Assembly: GCF_009733865.1 (NCBI RefSeq) | Contig: NZ_WOFB01000015.1 | Coordinates: forward strand, 62,001 to 126,000 | Reading direction: 5' to 3' | Source: Oceanobacillus salinisoli | GTDB lineage: Bacteria; Bacillota; Bacilli; Bacillales; Amphibacillaceae | DNA length: 64,000 nt | Shown: positions 46,195-54,704 of the stretch, piece after piece | Layout of the letters: every line of letters begins with the position of its first letter | Position numbering within the stretch: the stretch's first letter is position 1 | Notes under the pieces: model-generated | Told to the model about the DNA's origin: nothing | The model's database searches: none | Seen by the model: the letters and a program-made list of their open reading frames with translations, nothing else | Translations under genes and position numbers: made by a program

Positions 46195-46245
46195 AATGAT
46201 GTTGGAGCACCAACTTACCGCTATGGAAATACACTACGACTTCCG
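46195..46245 (+). repeat. Repeat family A, partial copy
   Basis: TTACCGCTATGGAAATACACTAC resembles the left part of copy 2 (CTACCGCTACGGAAATACACTCC at 24869-24891). The remaining core is missing. Confidence 0.5.
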
Positions 46246-46489
46246 CGGGTGACCATAAAGAAGCACATGTCGACCGTTGTGCAAAATATCAACACAACGG
46301 GTGCACATACAACCAGTGTATGCGGGATATCAACCATTAGAGGGCATTATCACTCGTGTTTAGACTTTAGCAGCGAGGGTACGTCTTCTTCGATCCCTTG
46401 CGCCGAGGAATTCTATTACGAAGCGTTACTAGAAGACTTGCGGCGCGCCGGTTTTCCGAGAGGAGAGTTTTAGGTCGTGCCCACGAACC
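46246..46489. other. GC-richer segment of unknown origin between repeats
   Basis: About 240 bases with higher G+C than the flanks, lying between the partial family A and family E elements. It contains a 74-codon open frame (46249-46473) without a plausible ribosome binding site. No similarity to other parts of the window was seen. Confidence 0.35.
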
Positions 46490-46600
46490 GCAAGTATTCT
46501 GCCGGAGCGAGAATGCTTGCACGCTATCATCATTAGAACAAGCGAGATCATCACGATAGGAATTTTCATTAGTCCAGAGTTTATATCAATTCCACATCAA
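46490..46600 (+). repeat. Repeat family E, copy 3
   Basis: GCAAGTATTCTGCCGGAGCGA, ATTAGAACAAGCGAGA and CACGATAGGAATTTTC follow the order seen at 25098-25200, but the similarity ends after TTTATATCAA. Confidence 0.7.
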
Positions 46601-46625
46601 CAAACTTTGCGAAAGGAGCCTTATG

Positions 46626-46660
46626 AAAAAAAGAAGGGAGTACTTAAGCCCCCTTTCTTT
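46626..46660 (-). terminator. Terminator of darB
   Basis: AAAGAAGGGAG pairs with CCCCCTTTCTTT (imperfect) around TACTTAAG; an A-run gives the T-run on the minus strand. Confidence 0.68.
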
Positions 46661-46677
46661 CGTTTTAAAGTGTATAA

Positions 46678-47133
46678 TTACTTTTTAAATAACTTGGATG
46701 TATAAATTTCTTTTTTTAACTGCTTTAAAACTGCCCTTCTCGTTAAAATACCTTCAAAATAATCATACTCATCTACAACGCAGACAAATGCATGATCAAT
46801 CATAGCATTTAAAGCATCCAATAAATGATTTTGTTTCTTCAGAGAAAGTATTTTCGAATTCATGACATCTTTTACTCGCATTTCAGAGAGCTTTTCTATT
46901 TCAAAACGTTCTATACCTAATATTTGATTTAGAATGACAGTTTTTCCTATAACTCCAGCTAATTTATATGATGAATCTAAAACCGGAACAGCTGAATAAC
47001 CTGATTTAACTAATACTAATAATGCATGTTCCAAAGGATTATTTACTTGTACATGTGCAACTTTTTCAGAAGGAATCATCAACTCATCCACATAAATATC
47101 TGACAGCTTTCTATCTTCTTGTAACATACTCAT
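46678..47133 (-). CDS. darB: CBS-domain protein DarB/CbpB (YkuL), c-di-AMP receptor
   Basis: The 151-residue protein consists of two CBS motifs (about 12-70 and 82-140) in a YkuL/CbpB arrangement. In B. subtilis, DarB binds c-di-AMP and, when unliganded, stimulates Rel and pyruvate carboxylase; pycA is also in this window. ATG at 47133 is 7 bases after AAGGGGAG; the longer frame from 47160 is unsupported. It lies in the conserved ykuL-(ykuQ-ykuR-ykuS) neighbourhood. Confidence 0.9.
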   Translation of the reverse strand: MSMLQEDRKLSDIYVDELMIPSEKVAHVQVNNPLEHALLVLVKSGYSAVPVLDSSYKLAGVIGKTVILNQILGIERFEIEKLSEMRVKDVMNSKILSLKKQNHLLDALNAMIDHAFVCVVDEYDYFEGILTRRAVLKQLKKEIYTSKLFKK

Positions 47134-47832
47134 ACATAAACTCCCCTTCTTTAAAATCATTTAAATAAATCGTATACGCTCGTTCCCCATAATGAAACGA
47201 GAGTTCTATTTGTATTTGCTACCTCCATATATATTTTTACTTCACCAATCTCTCATTGCTGTAAACATTTTTTTACCCTTTTTAAACAAAAAATAAAATG
47301 TATGCGTTTTCTTTTCTGTTAATTAGTTTATCACATTATTGCTGAATACACATCCCGGTTCCTTTCAAATCCCCTTTTAGTCACTCATGTTATGACGTGA
47401 ACATATGATTTATATTATATTGTTACCAGAGGGAGAAACATGGTAGTTTAAGACATACGAAATAAATGGGGGGGGATTTTTAGGACACCTCTTCATATAA
47501 GGTGCGTGTCTTCTTGAATATCCTTTATAATCAAGTTAATTGGAATAGATATTATTTTAATATAGAGGGAAGAAGCACTCTTGAAATAAACAATACATCA
47601 TATTTTGAGTATAAATATTATTGGGGTTGATTTCCTTTGAGTGAAGTTTATAATCAGGAAAAATGTGCACCTGCCCTTCTAGGATGACACACTCCATTTC
47701 ATCGTTTACAATAAAACTATTGCTTGAAATTATTTTGCTACTGTAATTTTATACAAAAATTATTAAAAAGTCAAATATTTCAATCTATTTCATCCCCAAT
47801 CATACTGAACTAAAATTTAGAGAGGTTTTTAT
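47134..47832. other. 700-base gap without a recognised gene
   Basis: The stretch between the divergent darB and ykuE genes is AT-rich with many stop codons. It contains a run of nine G residues (47469-47477) and a hairpin ACACCT/AGGTGC near 47486-47504. No open frame with a convincing ribosome binding site or repeat copy was found. It presumably holds both promoters. Confidence 0.4.
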
Positions 47833-48687
47833 ATGAATAGACGTTCCTTTATCAAAAGGGGGTTGGGAAGTGTTTTAGCTATACTTGGTTTCACTGGTGG
47901 AGGATACTATTACGCAAGAGATGTGGAACCAGGCCTGCTGAAAATCCAACAAGAAGTGATCCGTTCTAATAAGATTCCCCAATCATTTAATGATTTTAAA
48001 ATCGTACAATATTCTGATACACACATTGGTTTTCACTATACTATCGATCAACTCCATGGACTTATTAATAAAATAAATGCCTTAGAGCCTGATGTTATTG
48101 TTTTTACTGGTGACCTTGTTGATAAGCCGAATCAGTACAACCAGTTTTCACATTTACAGGAGAAACTGTCATTACTGAACGCTCCTTACGGGAAATATTG
48201 GGTATATGGAAACCATGATCATGGTGGTTATGGAACTGAAATTATAAAGGACGTGATGGAGAAGGCCAATTTTGTTTTATTGCAAAATAGTCATTCCACC
48301 ATAACAAAAAACGCTGATCGTCTCGTTTTGGCAGGAATTGATGATCTCATGTTAGGGAAACCAGATATAGAAATGGCTTTAAACCACGTAAACCCGGACT
48401 TATTTACAATACTGCTCGCACACGAACCTGATTATGTTGAGGAAGCTATTCACTACCCTATCGATGTACAATTATCAGGACACAGTCATGGTGGGCAAGT
48501 TCGATTACCATTTATTGGACATTTGTATACACCGGCTTTTGCCGAAAAGTATGTACAAGGAAAATATATGTTCAAAGATAATTCATTTTCACTATATGTG
48601 AATAGCGGAATCGGTACAACTCGCCTCCCCTACCGGTTCCTTTGCAAACCGGAAATTCATGCTTATATGTTGAAAAGCAATAAATAG
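47833..48687 (+). CDS. ykuE: YkuE-like metallophosphoesterase, Tat-exported
   Basis: The 284-residue protein starts with a twin-arginine signal (NRRSFIK, 2-8) followed by a hydrophobic stretch to about 28, so it is exported folded by Tat. B. subtilis YkuE is a known TatAyCy substrate. Calcineurin-like metal motifs follow: DTH (about 63-65), GDLVD (about 96-100), YGNHDHGG (about 127-134) and GHSHGGQ (about 214-220). Likely a wall-associated phosphodiesterase. ATG at 47833 follows AGAGAGG. A terminator follows it. Confidence 0.92.
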   Translation: MNRRSFIKRGLGSVLAILGFTGGGYYYARDVEPGLLKIQQEVIRSNKIPQSFNDFKIVQYSDTHIGFHYTIDQLHGLINKINALEPDVIVFTGDLVDKPNQYNQFSHLQEKLSLLNAPYGKYWVYGNHDHGGYGTEIIKDVMEKANFVLLQNSHSTITKNADRLVLAGIDDLMLGKPDIEMALNHVNPDLFTILLAHEPDYVEEAIHYPIDVQLSGHSHGGQVRLPFIGHLYTPAFAEKYVQGKYMFKDNSFSLYVNSGIGTTRLPYRFLCKPEIHAYMLKSNK

Positions 48688-48730
48688 CAGGGGTCCGGAT
48701 TTAATGTCGGATTTTCTTGCTATTTTATTT
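48683..48730 (+). terminator. Terminator of ykuE
   Basis: AATAGCA (48683-48689) pairs with TGCTATT (48718-48724), with an inner TCCGGA/TCGGA stem, followed by TTATTTT. Confidence 0.65.
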
Positions 48731-48860
48731 TGTCACAAAGAATTCACAACATTTTTACGGTTTTTTTGATAATAAATTACGGCAAATGTTATACTATAAC
48801 TAGTTTTTTTTATTCATACATAAGACATACATATTTCATCAGAAAAGGAGAGGAGATGGA

Positions 48861-49433
48861 ATGAGGTTCTTGAAATTTAGCACACTAGGACTCTTCCTGC
48901 TCTTAGCAGCATGTGGTGGATATCCAATCGATACAACCATGTCTGAACAAGTAGTTGATTTTGAGTTTACCACACAAGATAATGAAACATTAAGTCTTGG
49001 TGACCTAGAAGGAGAATGGTGGATAGCTGACTTTATTTTCACAAATTGTACAACGGTCTGTCTTCCGATGACTCATAATATGTCTGTATTACAATCCAGA
49101 CTGGAAGAAGAAAATCTCGATGCACAGCTTGTATCTTTTAGCGTAGATCCAGATTATGATACACCAGAAGTGTTAAAAGAATATGGCGAAAGTTATGATG
49201 CAGACTTTTCAAATTGGACTTTTTTAACAGGATACGAATTTGAAACAATTAAAGAGTTATCCATTAAATCATTTAAAAACCTTGTAGCAGAGCCTCCTGA
49301 GGGTTCCGATCAAGTTACTCATGGCACAAGCTTTTTCCTAGTGAGTCCAGAGGGAGAAGTTATTAAAAATTACAGTGGTGTTGACTCTAGTCAATTGGAT
49401 TCGATAGTGTCCGATTTGAAAAAGGTCAACTAG
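48861..49433 (+). CDS. Sco1/SenC family copper chaperone lipoprotein
   Basis: The 190-residue lipoprotein (lipobox LAAC, Cys18) has a thioredoxin-like Sco fold with the copper ligands Cys63 and Cys67 (CTTVC) and His154 (VTHGTS). Sco proteins deliver copper to the CuA centre of cytochrome oxidase subunit II; here the client is expected to be ctaC at 9.4-10.4 kb. The B. subtilis homologue is YpmQ, so the position beside ykuE is not the expected one. ATG at 48861 follows AGGAG. Confidence 0.92.
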   Translation: MRFLKFSTLGLFLLLAACGGYPIDTTMSEQVVDFEFTTQDNETLSLGDLEGEWWIADFIFTNCTTVCLPMTHNMSVLQSRLEEENLDAQLVSFSVDPDYDTPEVLKEYGESYDADFSNWTFLTGYEFETIKELSIKSFKNLVAEPPEGSDQVTHGTSFFLVSPEGEVIKNYSGVDSSQLDSIVSDLKKVN

Positions 49434-49469
49434 TTTTATGCAAAACCACAAGATATACTTAGCAATATG

Positions 49470-49502
49470 AAAGAAGAACAGACATTTTGTTCTTCTTTTT
49501 CT
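49470..49502 (+). terminator. Terminator of the Sco gene
   Basis: AGAAGAACA/TGTTCTTCT with a 6-base loop, followed by TTTTTCTC. Confidence 0.85.
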
Positions 49503-49576
49503 CTTGCACAGGGACAAGCTTTGCGATACGATAGATTTAATAGAAAGTTACAGACTTGAGAGGAGGGCAACTAAAA

Positions 49577-50056
49577 ATGGAACAGCATAAAGTCTCTTTA
49601 GCAGATTTAGCTAAAGCACTATATACCATAAATCGTCATGCTAAAACAGCTCCAGAACCTAAGCACTTATATTTTATTAAAAAAGAAACGATTAATAAAC
49701 TATTAAAAGAAAAAAGAGCAAGAAAGGTCGGGCTCCATTTTTCTAATCATCCAAAATTCAGTAATCAGCACTCCACTTTATTAGTTAAAGTTGACGATTA
49801 TTATTTTCATATCCCCCCAACAAAGGAAGACTTCAAAGAACTTGAGCATTTAGGTACACTTGATCAAAATTATCGGAATCCTCAAACAAAGATGTCTTTA
49901 TCAAAAGCAAAAAAAATCGTTTACAACTACATTAATTGGAAGCCGGAGAAGAAACAGCACTCTATAAAAAGAAGATACACTTCTTCCTACTATACACCTT
50001 CATCCCTCGGGAAAATGGAATGGCCACCAACTCATAAGCACAGAAAGTTTTAATTC
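49577..50056 (+). CDS. ykyB: YkyB family protein
   Basis: A basic 158-residue cytosolic protein of the YkyB family of Bacillaceae, with HKVSLADLAKALYTINRHAKTAPEPKHLYFIKK near the N-terminus broken here at its start, and a lysine-rich, disordered tail. Function unknown; position near ykuE and patA matches B. subtilis. ATG at 49577 is 9 bases after AGGAGGG; the frame beginning at TTG 49556 overlaps that site. Its only terminator candidate is the hairpin of the downstream family C repeat. Confidence 0.86.
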
Positions 50057-50071
50057 ATAAACAGTACATGA

Positions 50072-50180
50072 GAAAAACCCGGTATTCACCTCCTATTCGA
50101 ATGCCGTTCGTTTTTCTTGTGCTTGGCTGCACAGTCGACTTTTAAAACATCGTTGCTAAGATTTCACCCTTTCCTAACGT
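50072..50180 (+). repeat. Repeat family C, diverged copy with terminator hairpin
   Basis: The left hairpin GAAAAAC...GGTATTC/GAATGCC...GTTTTTC (about 50072-50117) is intact enough to serve as the ykyB terminator, although its sequence differs from the full copies. The right end TTTCACCCTTTCCTAACGT keeps the family signature. Confidence 0.55.
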
Positions 50181-50229
50181 CGTTAAAACTTAGGCAACGT
50201 CTTAGGATTTCCAACTATCCTCCCCGTTG

Positions 50230-50574
50230 TTATGTCTTTCCAATCAACCTTCGTACACTATAGTATAAAATCAATACGCCGCCAAACATAGCCAACGACT
50301 GCAGCATCAGTTTTAATATTATTAATAATATCTCACTTAAATCCGATATGAATATACCCATAACTAAAAATATGATAAGTAGTACTAACGTGCTAATCAC
50401 ATAGCTTAATAATCTTGTAGACTGTAAAGCGACAAACCATTGAACAAAAGGATGGATAATAATAAAAGATATAACTGCTCCGAGAGTTATTAAAATGAAA
50501 TAAAAATGTTCTCTTTCCAGACCTAATGCAGCAAGATGTGAAAATTTTATAAAGCTAACGAAGGAATTTGCCAT
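50230..50574 (-). CDS. Small polytopic membrane protein, unknown function
   Basis: A 114-residue protein with three hydrophobic spans (about 24-45, 54-76 and 83-105). I do not recognise a family. ATG at 50574 has a good GGGGTGAAG site, supporting a real gene. It is convergent with ykyB and has no visible own terminator. Its N-terminus FVSFIKFSHLAALG is amphipathic. Confidence 0.7.
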   Translation of the reverse strand: MANSFVSFIKFSHLAALGLEREHFYFILITLGAVISFIIIHPFVQWFVALQSTRLLSYVISTLVLLIIFLVMGIFISDLSEILLIILKLMLQSLAMFGGVLILYYSVRRLIGKT

Positions 50575-50877
50575 ACTTCACCCCGCCCTTCATCATTTAC
50601 ATTTAATAAAGAAAGTTCAAAATGTCTTGTAAAAAGCGACACATCGTGATAGTTGATTTTCCTATGACTGCCCCCTACTTGGGAGTTTGCACCACCTCGA
50701 ACTGTTCGGTCCTTTTCACCCTCTTTTTTAACATGGATTTATATTTATTTTTTCCCGAAATGAAGAAAACTATACGGATTCTTATCACTTATTTTTCACT
50801 TTTGTTATAATTTCCATAGGAGTGAGCCAGTTAAGGAAAATAGCTACATAGCAAACAAGAAAGGATGGGTAGTTGTT
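50575..50877. promoter_or_regulatory. Upstream region of the EamA gene
   Basis: TTATCA (50782-50787) and TATAAT (50806-50811), spacer 18, form a probable promoter about 70 bases before the gene. The rest of the 300-base stretch shows no gene or repeat. Confidence 0.4.
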
Positions 50878-51786
50878 TTGAATAAAGCTTTTATCTATAT
50901 TATCGTTGGGGCAGCATTATGGGGAACTATTGGATGGTATGTAAAACATCTATACGAATTTGGATTTACACCAATGGAAGTAGTTACATTAAGAGTCTTC
51001 ACAGCTGCCGTACTTTTAGTGCTCTATATGATTACTATTTCTCCAAAAAAAATGAAACTACATAGAATAACAGATATAAGATATTTTTTGGGTACTGGAA
51101 TTCTTAGTATCACCTTTTTTAATTTTTGTTTATTTACAGCTATGGATATTTCAACAATCCCGGTTGCAACCGCATTATTGTACACTGCACCTGCCATCGT
51201 AACCATTTTATCATACTTTCTTTTTAACGAGTCATTTACCAGAAACAAACTACTCGCACTTATCATTACGATTTTTGGAACTTGTTTAGTTGTTGGTCTC
51301 GTGCCATTGAACTTAGGAATACTCAGTTTCGGTACTATATTATTCGGCCTGGGGTCTGCACTAGGGTATGCATTGTATAGTATATTCAGTAAATATGCAT
51401 TAAAGCATTATTCTAGTCTAACTATAACCACATACACATTCATTGTAGCGGCTGGAGCATTATTACCCTTTTTTCCATTTGTGGAAAAATTCGATATACT
51501 ATTCCGTCCGACTGTTCTTCTGTATGCGTTTGGATTAGGATTTTTGCCAACTGCTGCCGCCTATATCATTTATACTTATGGGCTGCAAAAGACCGAAGCA
51601 TCGAAAGCATCCATTTTATCAACGATTGAACCAGTTGTAGCAACTATAATTGGAATTTCTATTTTTAAAGAACCATTTAGCACGATCCAAATGATTGGCA
51701 TGATTTGTATCATTTCTGCAGTAATTATATTACAGAGAAAACGACCGATAAAAAGAAATTTAAACGTGGACAGACGATCTAGCTAA
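50878..51786 (+). CDS. EamA/DMT family transporter
   Basis: A 302-residue protein of the drug/metabolite transporter superfamily: ten spans in two EamA repeats (about 5-135 and 145-285), with the second-repeat signature EPVVATIIG near 261. Members export amino acids or metabolites, and substrate cannot be told from sequence. The start is TTG at 50878, preceded by AAAGGATGGG; a stop codon just upstream leaves no better in-frame choice. Confidence 0.88.
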   Translation: MNKAFIYIIVGAALWGTIGWYVKHLYEFGFTPMEVVTLRVFTAAVLLVLYMITISPKKMKLHRITDIRYFLGTGILSITFFNFCLFTAMDISTIPVATALLYTAPAIVTILSYFLFNESFTRNKLLALIITIFGTCLVVGLVPLNLGILSFGTILFGLGSALGYALYSIFSKYALKHYSSLTITTYTFIVAAGALLPFFPFVEKFDILFRPTVLLYAFGLGFLPTAAAYIIYTYGLQKTEASKASILSTIEPVVATIIGISIFKEPFSTIQMIGMICIISAVIILQRKRPIKRNLNVDRRSS

Positions 51787-51803
51787 ATCTATATATACAT
51801 GAA

Positions 51804-51833
51804 AAAGCAAGAATGATAATATATCATTCCTGC
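51804..51833 (-). terminator. Terminator of the fbpB-like gene
   Basis: GCAAGAATGATA pairs with TATCATTCCTGC (one mismatch); TTTTT follows on the minus strand. It also lies just after the convergent EamA gene. Confidence 0.72.
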
Positions 51834-51853
51834 CTCTGCGAAAAAGTTTATAT

Positions 51854-52006
51854 TTACTGAATCTGTTTATGTTTAGATTTTTTTAATAAATCTTTATGTT
51901 TCTTCTCTAATCGCATTTCTATTTGTTGTATACTTCTTTCATCATCTAAAAGTTCTTGTTTATTTTGTTTAACTAATTGCTCAAAGTTTAATGTTTTTGG
52001 TCTCAT
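51854..52006 (-). CDS. fbpB: FbpB-like small basic protein
   Basis: A 50-residue protein with FEQLVKQNKQELLDDERSI and a Lys-rich C-terminus, matching the Fur-regulated basic protein B family. In B. subtilis FbpB is an iron-limitation protein proposed to help the FsrA small RNA repress targets such as lutABC. ATG at 52006 is 4 bases after AAGGAGTG. A TATAAT (about 52042) lies upstream. The nearby AATAATATTA only partly resembles a Fur box. It links with ylaN as a second iron-related gene here. Confidence 0.78.
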   Translation of the reverse strand: MRPKTLNFEQLVKQNKQELLDDERSIQQIEMRLEKKHKDLLKKSKHKQIQ

Positions 52007-52126
52007 ATGTTACACTCCTTATTATGTTCTAATATTATTATACCCTATTTTTCACATTTTTAAATCAAAATTATTTGAACATTTTATTAAAATTCAATAA
52101 TTCATGAAAAGGTGGTTTTTTTCCAA

Positions 52127-53290
52127 ATGGATCATTTACTTAATAAAAAGGTTAAAAACATAGAAATATCAGGAATTCGTAAATTTTTTAATATGGTGCA
52201 AGGGGAACAGGACGTCATTTCTTTAACGATTGGTCAACCGGATTTCCACACACCGGAATACGTAAAAAATGCTGCTCAGGAAGCAATATTTGAGAATAAG
52301 ACAACATATACTGAAAATGCAGGGATATTAGAATTAAGAAGAGCTATATCTGCTTTTTACGAGAATAATTATGAAGTAAGTTATAACCCGGAAAGTGAAA
52401 TCATCGTTACAACAGGTGCATCACAAGCAATCGATATTGTGTTTCGAACCATTTTATCACCTGATGATGAAGTCATTTTACCAGGACCTATTTACCCGGG
52501 TTATGAACCATTAATCAAACTGGCAGGAGCAAAAGTAGTACATGCCGATACGACAAATAGTGGATTTAAATTAACAAAAGAAACACTGATGGAAAATTTA
52601 ACGGAAAATACGAAGTGTGTTGTATTGCCCTATCCCTCTAATCCTACTGGTGCTTCCTTTTCAAAGAACGAACTGGAAGACCTTGTGACTATTTTAAGGG
52701 ACAAGGAAATCTTTATACTAGCTGATGAAATATACAGTGAACTCATCTTTGACCTTAAACATACTTCTATTGCGAGTTTGAATGGAATGAAAGATAAAAC
52801 GATTGTAATTAATGGTTTATCCAAATCACATTCAATGACTGGATTCCGAATTGGATACGTACTCGCTCCGAAATGGATTACAGAACACATGATTAAAGTA
52901 CATCAATACAATGTTTCCTGTGCCTCATCCATTAGCCAATATGCTGCACTAAAAGCTTTAACTGGTCAATCGGACGAAACGAAAAAGATGCGTAACGAAT
53001 ATAAAATCAGAAGGGATTATGTATTTGAACGATTGATAAATATGGGGTTAGAAGTTAACAAACCAGAAGGTGCCTTCTATTTCTTCCCAAAATTTCCAAT
53101 TGAGGAGATGACTTCCTTTGATTTAGGGTTAGATTTAGTTCGTAAAGAAAAAGTTGCTTTAGTGCCCGGCAGCAGTTTTTCTAAATTAGGGGAAAAATAT
53201 ATGCGACTGTCCTATGCTTATGATATAAGTACCATTAAAGAAGGACTAAATCGTATAGAAGGTTACTTACAAAAAGATTATTTAAAATAA
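52127..53290 (+). CDS. patA: N-acetyl-LL-diaminopimelate aminotransferase
   Basis: A 387-residue class I/II aminotransferase using PLP. It shows PSNPTG (about 172-177), DEIYSEL and the Schiff-base lysine in LSKSHSMTGFRIGY (about 228-241). PatA is the assigned transaminase of the acetylase diaminopimelate branch, and dapH and dapL of that branch are at 44-46 kb. General aromatic/aspartate aminotransferases cannot be fully excluded by sequence alone. ATG at 52127 is used because the GTG at 52112 falls inside the AAAAGGTGG ribosome binding site. Confidence 0.88.
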   Translation: MDHLLNKKVKNIEISGIRKFFNMVQGEQDVISLTIGQPDFHTPEYVKNAAQEAIFENKTTYTENAGILELRRAISAFYENNYEVSYNPESEIIVTTGASQAIDIVFRTILSPDDEVILPGPIYPGYEPLIKLAGAKVVHADTTNSGFKLTKETLMENLTENTKCVVLPYPSNPTGASFSKNELEDLVTILRDKEIFILADEIYSELIFDLKHTSIASLNGMKDKTIVINGLSKSHSMTGFRIGYVLAPKWITEHMIKVHQYNVSCASSISQYAALKALTGQSDETKKMRNEYKIRRDYVFERLINMGLEVNKPEGAFYFFPKFPIEEMTSFDLGLDLVRKEKVALVPGSSFSKLGEKYMRLSYAYDISTIKEGLNRIEGYLQKDYLK

Positions 53291-53303
53291 TATATACACT
53301 TTG

Positions 53304-53474
53304 CTATCCTTTTATATTTTTCTCCTTTATGTTTTCATAAAGATTTAATAGTCGATCTAATTCCTGGCTAATAGCAACAGATTCTAAATCGGTATATCCT
53401 TTACTTATAGCAATATTGGACATTTTTTTTCTTAGATATTCAATTCTTGTTAAAATATTATCTGCAGCACTCAT
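53304..53474 (-). CDS. Spo0E-like sporulation regulatory protein
   Basis: A 56-residue protein matching the Spo0E-like aspartyl-phosphate phosphatase family, with the hallmark SQELD (about 36-40) and the LRKKM helix. Such proteins dephosphorylate Spo0A-P and delay sporulation. The start is unclear: ATG at 53474 is 16 bases from the nearest GGAGG, and the alternative TTG at 53543 lacks a good site. No native terminator is evident. It is convergent with patA. Confidence 0.82.
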   Translation of the reverse strand: MSAADNILTRIEYLRKKMSNIAISKGYTDLESVAISQELDRLLNLYENIKEKNIKG

Positions 53475-53669
53475 TGTCTTAGATACAAAGCCTCCTTTTT
53501 TAATTTCTTTTATACTGTAGCATAGGCCATTGGTTATTGACAAGCTTTTCTTTCTATTTAATTTATTCAGTAAATTAAATCCGCCGTTATTTTGCGAATA
53601 TAATTATCGATTCCTTCGAATGACTGTGCTACTATTAATAATATACTGATACGGGAAGGAATGTCAGTT

Positions 53670-54200
53670 TTGGCAGAAGCAAAAGAAAAACAGAAAAACG
53701 AATGGATGGAATGGTTGAAAGCCATTATCATTGCTATACTAATCGCACTATTTTTACGTACATTTATTTTCGCTACCTCCATTGTAGAGGGGGAAAGTAT
53801 GGACCCAACTCTAGAAGATGGAGAGAGAGTTATTTTTAACAAATTAGTATATTTAATTGATGAACCAGAACGTGGTGATATTGTTATTATCCAAAGACCA
53901 GCTAAAAACTATGTAAAGAGAGTAATTGGGCTTCCTGGAGAAACAATTGAAATTAAAAATGGAGAATTATACATTGATGGTGACAGATATGTCCAAACGT
54001 TTTTAACAGAAGAAGCAATACATCAAACTAATAACTTTGGCCCAGTAACGATTCCAGAAGACAATTATTTTGTGATGGGAGACAATCGTGCAATTAGTAA
54101 AGACAGCAGAAATGGACTGGGCTTAATTTTAGAGAGTGAGATCATCGGGAAATCAGAAATTATTATATACCCTATCAATGAATGGGAAAGAACGAGGTAA
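53670..54200 (+). CDS. sipT: Type I signal peptidase
   Basis: A 176-residue membrane serine peptidase that cleaves signal peptides from secreted proteins. One N-terminal span (about 16-37), catalytic Ser43 in GESMDPTL and catalytic Lys83 in YVKRVIG, then the GDNR(A/S)xSxDSR box near the C-terminus. It is a Gram-positive P-type enzyme, close to SipT/SipS. TTG at 53670 lies 9 bases after AAGGA, whereas ATG at 53661 directly abuts it, so the TTG is preferred. A promoter-like TTGACA lies at 53537. Confidence 0.93.
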   Translation: MAEAKEKQKNEWMEWLKAIIIAILIALFLRTFIFATSIVEGESMDPTLEDGERVIFNKLVYLIDEPERGDIVIIQRPAKNYVKRVIGLPGETIEIKNGELYIDGDRYVQTFLTEEAIHQTNNFGPVTIPEDNYFVMGDNRAISKDSRNGLGLILESEIIGKSEIIIYPINEWERTR

Positions 54201-54233
54201 TAGGAAAGTGGCGTCATATGCGTGGTTAACTTT

Positions 54234-54277
54234 AAAGATAGAAAGGGTCTTGTCATTCTGGGCCCTTTCTATCTTTT
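54234..54277 (+). terminator. Terminator of the signal peptidase gene
   Basis: A perfect 14-bp stem AAAGATAGAAAGGG/CCCTTTCTATCTTT with a 15-base loop followed by TTC. Confidence 0.85.
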
Positions 54278-54281
54278 CGTA

Positions 54282-54371
54282 TTATTTTTCACTATCTAAT
54301 ACGGAATACCCGATGTTTAGTGCAAGGATTCCAAAACAAACAATCCCAAAAATGATTTCCAATTCTTCCAA
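54282..54371 (-). CDS. Possible 29-residue membrane peptide
   Basis: The frame encodes one hydrophobic span (about 5-23, IIFGIVCFGILALNIGY) framed by acidic ends. The TTG start at 54371 is preceded by AAAGGGGTG at 7 bases. It is too short for statistical coding evidence and I know no homologue; it may be a small protein or a coincidence. Confidence 0.4.
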   Translation of the reverse strand: MEELEIIFGIVCFGILALNIGYSVLDSEK

Positions 54372-54496
54372 AATACTGCACCCCTTTCAAAATATCTGTA
54401 AACCATCATATCATATTACTTATTCTTTCTTTATCATATACCATTACTACACACTAAATAAAGTAATAATATGTTAAAATATATACTAATTAATGT

Positions 54497-54668
54497 GCGT
54501 GTTCAAAAAGAAGGATGAAAAGGACCGAGAAGTTCGAGGCGACGAAGCTTTGAGTAGCGGGATTGCGCGCGTGTGTGGTGACTTCGACGTTCGACACAGG
54601 ACGTGTCGGTACTTAGTCGAAGGTCCCCTTTCGATGTGTCCTTTTCACCGGACTTTTTGAACATCCTC
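54497..54668 (+). repeat. Repeat family F, copy 2 (MITE-like)
   Basis: The element has TGTTCAAAAAG at the left and CTTTTTGAACA at the right, an 11-bp inverted repeat. The segment GACACAGGACGTGTCGGTAC and the following TTAGTCGAAG agree with copy F1 almost base for base, and CACCGGACTTTTTGAACATC is identical. Compared with F1, two internal blocks of about 33 and 28 bases are missing. It ends 36 bases before the zinc-ribbon gene. Confidence 0.78.
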
Positions 54669-54704
54669 TTAAAGAGTTTTATTACTATAAATGGAGGTGA
54701 AATC

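Noticed and set aside
46249-46473. 74-codon frame with a protein-like end
   Set aside because: GTG start without a ribosome binding site in a repeat-flanked region; no known family, so treated as non-coding.
47469-47477. Run of nine G residues as a phase-variation tract
   Set aside because: It is in a gap with no adjacent reading frame or promoter that it could switch.
50622-50810. 62-codon frame before the EamA gene
   Set aside because: No ribosome binding site, and it overlaps the promoter of the next gene.
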